This document shows, piece by piece, positions 7,035 to 11,254 of a DNA stretch of 11,254 nt. Made by a program: the position numbers and the translations under genes. The notes under the pieces were generated by a model. It made no database searches, had not been told where the DNA came from, and worked only from the letters and a program-made list of their open reading frames with translations. This stretch comes from an uncultured Clostridia bacterium (GTDB lineage Bacteria > Bacillota > Clostridia > Oscillospirales > Acutalibacteraceae), in NCBI GenBank assembly GCA_937884975.1, contig CAKZZS010000082.1, forward strand, positions 1 to 11,254. The letters are read 5' to 3'. Each line of letters opens with the position of its first letter. Position 1 is the first letter of the stretch.

Positions 7035-7063
7035 TTGAAAAGTTTAAGAGTCTGTGTTATTCT
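7035..7063 (+). promoter_or_regulatory. Promoter of the small LexA-box gene
   Basis: TTGAAA (7035-7040) and TATTCT (7058-7063) are 17 bases apart, and TGT just before the -10 gives an extended -10 element. The predicted transcription start, near 7070, falls on the LexA palindrome, where a bound repressor would block initiation. Confidence 0.65.
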
Positions 7064-7068
7064 CTGTT

Positions 7069-7088
7069 TATCGAACAAATGTTCGATA
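7069..7088 (+). promoter_or_regulatory. LexA/DinR-type SOS operator
   Basis: The site is TATCGAAC-AAAT-GTTCGATA: two perfect 8-base arms around a 4-base centre. The core CGAACAAATGTTCG (7072-7085) fits the Bacillus/Clostridium LexA consensus CGAACRNRYGTTYG at every position. It lies just after the -10 box and 15 bases before the start codon of the downstream gene, typical of a repressed SOS gene. Confidence 0.88.
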
Positions 7089-7102
7089 GAAAGGAGGAGA
7101 AA

Positions 7103-7360
7103 ATGACCTTATACGAACTTGGCGAGGAGTATCTTCGGCAGAACGATATTATAGTTGATAAAATTCACTCACTCAACCGTGAGCTTAAAGAAAAGAGCGG
7201 AAACGATTATATTGTTCTTAAGGGTAATATTCTCATTCTCTATCAGATGTCAAGGGAATTGAGAGATACCGCGTACAAACTTATGCACTACTACGATTAT
7301 TCCGATCGCAGGGTTTACCGTAAGCACAGCGGCGACTGTTTTTCTTTGAAGCTCGGTTGA
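7103..7360 (+). CDS. Small, probably SOS-induced protein of unknown function
   Basis: The product is 85 residues and was not recognised. It has no signal peptide or clear membrane segment and is predicted to be mostly helical: a charged helix over about residues 1-32, a turn at GND (33-35), and a second helix over 36-64 that reads as amphipathic. This suggests a helical hairpin, followed by a basic tail (RRVYRKH, 69-75). There is one cysteine, Cys79. The start ATG at 7103 is chosen for AAGGAGG at 7091-7097 with ideal spacing. An in-frame ATG at 7016 would put the LexA operator and promoter inside the gene and has no ribosome site. The operator suggests induction after DNA damage. A cell-division inhibitor, a regulator of repair or a phage-related role are possible, with no sequence support for any of them. 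Confidence 0.8.
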   Translation: MTLYELGEEYLRQNDIIVDKIHSLNRELKEKSGNDYIVLKGNILILYQMSRELRDTAYKLMHYYDYSDRRVYRKHSGDCFSLKLG

Positions 7361-7384
7361 ATGATTATGTTTACAATTTTTTAA

Positions 7385-7413
7385 TTGAATTTAGGAGTTG
7401 ATAGTTGTATAAT
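7385..7413 (+). promoter_or_regulatory. Promoter for the zinc-ribbon/TPR membrane protein gene
   Basis: TTGAAT (7385-7390) and a perfect TATAAT (7408-7413) are 17 bases apart. The start would be near 7420, about 26 bases before the TTG start codon. No hairpin terminator separates it from the small SOS gene, so some read-through from the LexA-controlled promoter is possible. Confidence 0.7.
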
Positions 7414-7445
7414 AGTAAAGATAATTTACGAAAGGAGTTTTTCCT

Positions 7446-9023
7446 TTGAGTGACGAAAAAATTTTTGGCGAAACCGAAAACGAGTCTTCTGTCTTTGAAG
7501 AGACAACGGACATGCCCGGTGACGAACCGAAAGAGGAAATAATTTCCGAAGAAGCCGAAAAAACCGTTTCCCCTGAAGACGAAGAGCTTGCAAAGGAGCT
7601 TGACGAAATTCGCGACGTTTTCCAGCAGGAGCTTGACAAGGCGACCGCGCAAGCGCAGGAAAATGAGGAAAACGGTGAAACCGAAGAAGCTGAAGAAAAG
7701 GATGAACCCGAGGAGGATAATCTTTGTCTTTGCTGCGGCGAAAGGGAAAGAATGGAGGGCAGCGACTACTGTGAGGACTGCCATGAAGCCATGCGCCGTT
7801 ATCCGTTTAAGCTGGTGTATTTCCTTGTCGCTTTGCTTGCGGTTTACGTTGCGGTCCTTGCGGTCGGTAAAATCGCCGCAATAAACAGAGGCTGGGTTTA
7901 CGCCTATGAGGGCGACGCGCTCTCTCGCGCAGGCTGGTATACCGACGCTGCGGACAAGTACCAGTACGCCCAGAACTACCTTTACAGAAGCAATGTCGAG
8001 CCGAAGATGGTTTACATTCATAATTTTGAAAATGCTTATGAGCAGGGCGGCTTTAACGTTATTACGTCCTTCCCAACCTCGGTTGCAACCCTGTTTGAGG
8101 AGTGGGAGCTGAATCTTCCCCATATGAAAACTCTTAAGCAGTATTATATGAGGTCGCAGGTTATGGCGGCTACTATTGAGCAGGTCAATAATGAGGTCTT
8201 TTCAAAGTACAGTGAGCTTTCCCAAAAGGATTTGCCCTATGACGATATAATTAAGGAACTTTCGGCGTTTGAGAGCAGAATGCTTCATATCGGTCTTGAC
8301 GAGGACGGAAATGAAATAGAAGAGGAAACGACGGAGTACAACGGAAGTATGTCAACGTCAAATGCGGTCTATTTCAAGAGAACCGAAAAATATGACAAGT
8401 CAATGCTCCAGTATTTCAAATACTATTTTGCGAGCGTTTGCGAAATACCTTATGAAGAGCGCATAGGCTTTCTTGAAGCGGTAAAGGCAAACGAACCCGA
8501 AATGGTATGGCTCTATGCGGCTGACCTTGGAATTGAATATGCCGAAAACGGTGAAAGGGAAAAGGCGAAGGAGATGGCTCAGCTCATCTATGATAAATCC
8601 GAAACCGACGTCACCTCGTATTATATCAACGCCCTTGTCGCAAAGAATTTTGATAAGGATTTTGACGCGGCTATTGAATACTGTAACGACGGTATCACCT
8701 ACGGCGACAATTACGAATTCAACCGCCAGATAGCGCTCAATTACCTCGGAAAGGGCGACTATAAAAAGGCGCAGGAATATGCGCAGACCGCTTATGATAT
8801 GAATAACAGCTGGCAGACTGTGAACACCCTTGCTTTCTGCGCGCTGGCAAACGGAGACACGGACAAATACAAAGAGATGCGCGATATTTTTGTTTCCTAT
8901 AATAAGGAGCTTGAAGAGGGCGAGGAGCCCGTCGTCTTCTCCGACAGCGTACTCACATTAAGACGCGGTGAGGCAACCGTTTCCGAAATACTTGAAAAGG
9001 GAGGCTATGATTTAGATGATTAA
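7446..9023 (+). CDS. Single-pass membrane protein: acidic N-terminus, zinc-ribbon-like motif, TPR-like outer domain
   Basis: The 525-residue product starts at TTG, fixed by AAAGGAG at 7431-7437 (8-base spacing). Residues 1-91 are strongly acidic and probably disordered or coiled-coil. Residues 94-112 hold C-x2-C and C-x2-C pairs (Cys94, Cys97, Cys109, Cys112; Cys96 is extra), a small zinc-ribbon-like motif. Basic RRYPFK then precedes one membrane helix (about 122-144). The positive-inside rule puts the zinc motif in the cytoplasm and the large domain outside. The outer part is helical, and about 350-480 resembles TPR repeats (for example residues 392-450, with AIEYCNDGITYG and KAQEYAQTAYDMN). 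A role in linking an outer sensor or scaffold to the cytoplasm is inference. The final codons overlap the next gene by 8 bases, so the two are probably translated together. Confidence 0.85.
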   Translation: MSDEKIFGETENESSVFEETTDMPGDEPKEEIISEEAEKTVSPEDEELAKELDEIRDVFQQELDKATAQAQENEENGETEEAEEKDEPEEDNLCLCCGERERMEGSDYCEDCHEAMRRYPFKLVYFLVALLAVYVAVLAVGKIAAINRGWVYAYEGDALSRAGWYTDAADKYQYAQNYLYRSNVEPKMVYIHNFENAYEQGGFNVITSFPTSVATLFEEWELNLPHMKTLKQYYMRSQVMAATIEQVNNEVFSKYSELSQKDLPYDDIIKELSAFESRMLHIGLDEDGNEIEEETTEYNGSMSTSNAVYFKRTEKYDKSMLQYFKYYFASVCEIPYEERIGFLEAVKANEPEMVWLYAADLGIEYAENGEREKAKEMAQLIYDKSETDVTSYYINALVAKNFDKDFDAAIEYCNDGITYGDNYEFNRQIALNYLGKGDYKKAQEYAQTAYDMNNSWQTVNTLAFCALANGDTDKYKEMRDIFVSYNKELEEGEEPVVFSDSVLTLRRGEATVSEILEKGGYDLDD

Positions 9024-9612
9024 GGTATTTTATCTTATTGCAAAAACAGTTACGCTTCCCGGAACGCTTTTAAAGGCATTCTTCGAGCATATCGCCTGCA
9101 GACTGACGTTGACGGCTATGGATAATGACCGTTATTATCAGGGAAATGAGATGTGCGGTCACGTTGAACATGATCTTGCCGAAAGGAAGGGTCAGGCGTT
9201 TGTACTCTGCTTTTTCCCGTTTTTCCTTTCCTGTGTTCTGGGCCTTATCTTCTCCTGGGCAGGCAGTATTGATATAATTGCTCTTGGCGAATTCAGACGT
9301 AATGAACAGGTTAATCTTATGGGATTTTTGTATTTGTACCTTGGACTTTGCTTCCTTACAAATATGTTCCCCTCAACCGAGGATTACCTGTCCTTCAAGG
9401 AGCTGTTTTACGGAAAGGACAGTAAAAATCTTTTCTTAAAAATAATCCTTGCGCCTTTTTTCGCAATATTCTTTATCGGCACAAAGCTTGAAAAGTGCGG
9501 ACTGTCGCTTCTGACAAGCGCAGCGTTTATCTTCTTTATGCCGCAGATGCTCGCGCTTTTCGTACCGACACTTACAAATCTTGTTATCGATAACACGGCA
9601 GGATTAGGATAA
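9016..9612 (+). CDS. Multi-pass membrane protein resembling M50-like metalloproteases with degenerate active site
   Basis: The 198-residue protein has four to five hydrophobic segments (about 61-82, 103-117, 137-156 and 163-186, plus a weaker one at the N-terminus). It overlaps the end of the TPR gene by 8 bases, with GGGAGG at 8999-9004 as ribosome site. From remembered family patterns, LPGTLLKAFFEHIACRL (14-30) aligns with LPG..LHELAH..ACRL of M50-like membrane proteases. GHVEHDLAERKGQAF (48-62) aligns with the GYV.HEPP...QAF segment, and MFPSTEDYLSFKEL (117-130) with the HAFPSTGD segment. At the position of HExxH the sequence reads KAFFE, so zinc binding and proteolysis are probably lost. 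It may bind rather than cleave a membrane partner, perhaps the TPR protein. Protein-coding status is firm; the family link is moderate. Confidence 0.75.
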   Translation: MIKVFYLIAKTVTLPGTLLKAFFEHIACRLTLTAMDNDRYYQGNEMCGHVEHDLAERKGQAFVLCFFPFFLSCVLGLIFSWAGSIDIIALGEFRRNEQVNLMGFLYLYLGLCFLTNMFPSTEDYLSFKELFYGKDSKNLFLKIILAPFFAIFFIGTKLEKCGLSLLTSAAFIFFMPQMLALFVPTLTNLVIDNTAGLG

Positions 9613-9631
9613 ATAATTGTTCTAAAACAGT

Positions 9632-9665
9632 AAACAGACCTGATTTTTATATCAGGTCTGTTTTT
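9632..9665. terminator. Rho-independent terminator after the two-gene unit
   Basis: AAACAGACCTGAT (9632-9644) pairs perfectly with ATCAGGTCTGTTT (9651-9663) around a 6-base loop, followed by T-rich sequence. It ends 51 bases after the last gene and separates it from the BspA-like gene. Confidence 0.88.
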
Positions 9666-9740
9666 ATTTTTTATGCTTGTTTTCCTTGATATTAAAGGGA
9701 AAACAGCCATTTTGACAGCCGACTGTACCCCGTTGGAGCA

Positions 9741-9769
9741 TTGTGAAATAAAAAGGAATTATTTATAAT
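9741..9769 (+). promoter_or_regulatory. Promoter of the BspA-like gene
   Basis: TTGTGA (9741-9746) and a perfect TATAAT (9764-9769) are 17 bases apart. Transcription would start near 9776, leaving a leader of about 32 bases before the start codon. A TATACT at 9781-9786 lacks a good partner. Confidence 0.7.
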
Positions 9770-9807
9770 GTAATTGGCATTATACTAAATTATTAGGAGG
9801 AGTAAAA

Positions 9808-11254
9808 ATGTTAAAAAAGGGTTTATCAATTCTATTGGTTTTGGTAATGGTCCTTACAGCCTTTCCGCTGACAGCAGTTACTTCGTTTGCGGAAACAAGC
9901 GGAGATTGGGAGTATGAAATAAGAGATGACGGAACTGCTGAAATTACTAAATATAACGGTACAGCAAGCGACTTAGCAATTCCCTCAAAGCTCGGAGGAA
10001 AGACGGTAACACAGATTGGCTATCAAGCGTTTTATCACTGTGAATCCATTAAAAGTCTTGTAATCCCCGACGGTGTTACACGTATAGGAAATTGTGCGTT
10101 TTGTTATTGTAGTTTGTTGGAAAAAGTAGTTCTTCCTGACAGTCTAAAAAAAATTGATGGTTTTGCATTTTATGAATGTACATCACTCAAAAATGTTACA
10201 ATTCCTAAATATGCTTTTGTTGACATTTCTGCTTTTAGAAATTCCGGTGTGGAAACAATATACGGTTACACAAATTCATGTGCACAATCTTACGCTGAAA
10301 AAAATGAAATTAATTTTGTTTCTTTAGGTGAACTTACTTTAAATATTGATGATTTCCGCTACGAAACAAAGGCAGACGGAACTATTGAAATAACTGGGTA
10401 CACAGGAAATGTTGCTAATTTCAGCTTCCCTTCATCAATAGACGGGAAAAATGTTACAAGTATAGGAGAGTTAGCTTTTTATAGTACCCGTGGTTTAGCA
10501 TTGACAAATATTGAAATCCCCGAAGGATACACTTACATAGAAGGAAACGCTTTTTATGACATGCCCTATCTTAAAAGTGTTACACTTCCAAACAGTATGA
10601 AAGAGTTTGGTGACGGTGTTTTTGTTTGCTGTAATTCTCTTGTGGAAATAACTATACCAAAAAATATAATGTATTTGGGTAATTATCCTTTTTCTTGTTG
10701 CAATGGACTTGAAAATATAATTGTCGATAAAGATAACCCTAATTATACATCAGAAGACGGTGTGTTATTTAACAAAAGCAAAACCAAGTTGATTAGTTAT
10801 CCTGCTAATAAAACGGAAAATGAATATAAAGTGCTTTATGGAGTTGAAGAGATAGCAGCAAATGCTTTTTATAATGCAAGGAATATTAAAAATGTGTCTT
10901 TCCCAGATACCCTCACTTCAATAGGAAATGAGGCTTTTGGAGGTTGTCGTTTGTTAAAAAGCATAACCATTCCTAAAAGCGTAACTGAAATTGGTTATGG
11001 CAATTTTAGAGGCTATTTTTTTGACAGTACAGCGTCGACTCCCGGAAGTATAGCAGTTACTAACATTGTGATGGATGAAATAAAAGGCTATTCTGGTTCT
11101 TGTGCTGAAACATATGCAGATGAAAACTATATTAAATTTGTTGCACTTGACAAAAACGGTTTCATCAAAGAAAACGGAAAATACTATTACTATGTTGATG
11201 GCGTGAAGCAGACAGGCTGGCAGAATATCACGCGAGGCGACGGTAAAACCTATA
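9808..11254 (+). CDS. Secreted BspA-like leucine-rich-repeat protein with cell-wall-binding repeat (3' end missing)
   Basis: The frame is open from ATG 9808 (AGGAGG at 9795-9800) to the window end, 482 codons with no stop. Residues 1-28 form a signal peptide with cleavage after TSFA. Two related modules follow, at about 33-173 and 182-447. Each opens with a DGT.EIT.Y.G strand segment and continues with LRR_5/BspA-type repeats of the form L..V.IP..V..IG..AF..C. Each ends in an S-C-A-x-x-Y-A-x-x-N-x-I-x-F-V cap. The second module also has the DNPNYTSEDGVLFNK-type insert common in BspA-like proteins. Residues 448-482 start a choline/glucan-binding-type repeat (NGKYYYYVDGVKQTGW), which would hold the protein to the cell wall. 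In gut Clostridia such proteins are linked to adhesion. The codons are more AT-rich than in upstream genes. The full length is unknown. Confidence 0.92.
   Translation, partial: MLKKGLSILLVLVMVLTAFPLTAVTSFAETSGDWEYEIRDDGTAEITKYNGTASDLAIPSKLGGKTVTQIGYQAFYHCESIKSLVIPDGVTRIGNCAFCYCSLLEKVVLPDSLKKIDGFAFYECTSLKNVTIPKYAFVDISAFRNSGVETIYGYTNSCAQSYAEKNEINFVSLGELTLNIDDFRYETKADGTIEITGYTGNVANFSFPSSIDGKNVTSIGELAFYSTRGLALTNIEIPEGYTYIEGNAFYDMPYLKSVTLPNSMKEFGDGVFVCCNSLVEITIPKNIMYLGNYPFSCCNGLENIIVDKDNPNYTSEDGVLFNKSKTKLISYPANKTENEYKVLYGVEEIAANAFYNARNIKNVSFPDTLTSIGNEAFGGCRLLKSITIPKSVTEIGYGNFRGYFFDSTASTPGSIAVTNIVMDEIKGYSGSCAETYADENYIKFVALDKNGFIKENGKYYYYVDGVKQTGWQNITRGDGKTY

Noticed and set aside
7016..7102. Upstream in-frame ATG extending the small SOS-type protein by 29 residues
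   Set aside because: It has no ribosome binding site, and the extension would cover the promoter and LexA operator. ATG 7103 has an excellent AAGGAGG site.
7371..8123. 250-residue frame on the minus strand opposite the zinc-ribbon/TPR gene
   Set aside because: Its composition mirrors the acidic coding strand, it covers the promoter at 7385-7413, and the opposite strand gene has a clear start, motifs and coupling.
9712..9717. Perfect TTGACA upstream of the BspA-like gene
   Set aside because: No -10 hexamer lies 16-18 bases downstream. TTGTGA/TATAAT at 9741-9769 fits better.

Overview
The window looks like a chromosomal segment from a low-to-moderate GC Gram-positive bacterium of the class Clostridia, probably an Oscillospiraceae/Ruminococcaceae-type gut anaerobe. 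This rests on strong AGGAGG-type ribosome binding sites, TTG start codons, sigma-A-type promoters, a Gram-positive LexA operator, lipoproteins with Clostridia-like lipoboxes and a BspA-like surface protein with a choline-binding-type repeat. The taxonomic call is inference. All genes are on the + strand.

Region 1 (1-217) holds a cluster of tight hairpins of unknown identity, a terminator that closes an upstream transcript, and a clear promoter. Region 2 (257-6671) is a tightly packed run of five genes: guaB (IMP dehydrogenase), purB (adenylosuccinate lyase of the form closest to animal ADSL), a lipoprotein with a seven-repeat beta-propeller, a six-helix membrane protein resembling DUF2238/YjdF, and a PrsA/SurA-like lipoprotein. 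The first two act at the IMP branch point, on the routes to GMP and AMP. The last three are envelope proteins that seem to share the transcript without an obvious metabolic link. Gaps are 12-30 bases, or a 4-base overlap.

Region 3 (6672-7034) has no gene. It contains a 297-base element bounded by long inverted repeats (19 bases perfect, longer when imperfect) that encloses two terminator hairpins and further nested pairings. It is either a MITE-like insertion or a large structured RNA region, and it is the least explained part of the window.

Region 4 (7035-7360) is a single small gene for an 85-residue, unrecognised protein behind a consensus promoter and a perfect 20-base LexA/DinR-type palindrome, so it is probably an SOS gene. 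Region 5 (7385-9663) is a two-gene unit with its own promoter and terminator: a membrane protein with an acidic N-terminus, a four-cysteine zinc-ribbon-like motif, one membrane helix and a TPR-like outer domain, then an overlapping multi-pass protein that resembles M50-like membrane metalloproteases but appears to have lost the HExxH motif.

Region 6 (9741-11254) starts a large secreted BspA-like leucine-rich-repeat protein that runs off the window end. It is visibly more AT-rich than the other genes and ends, as far as visible, in the start of a cell-wall-binding repeat.
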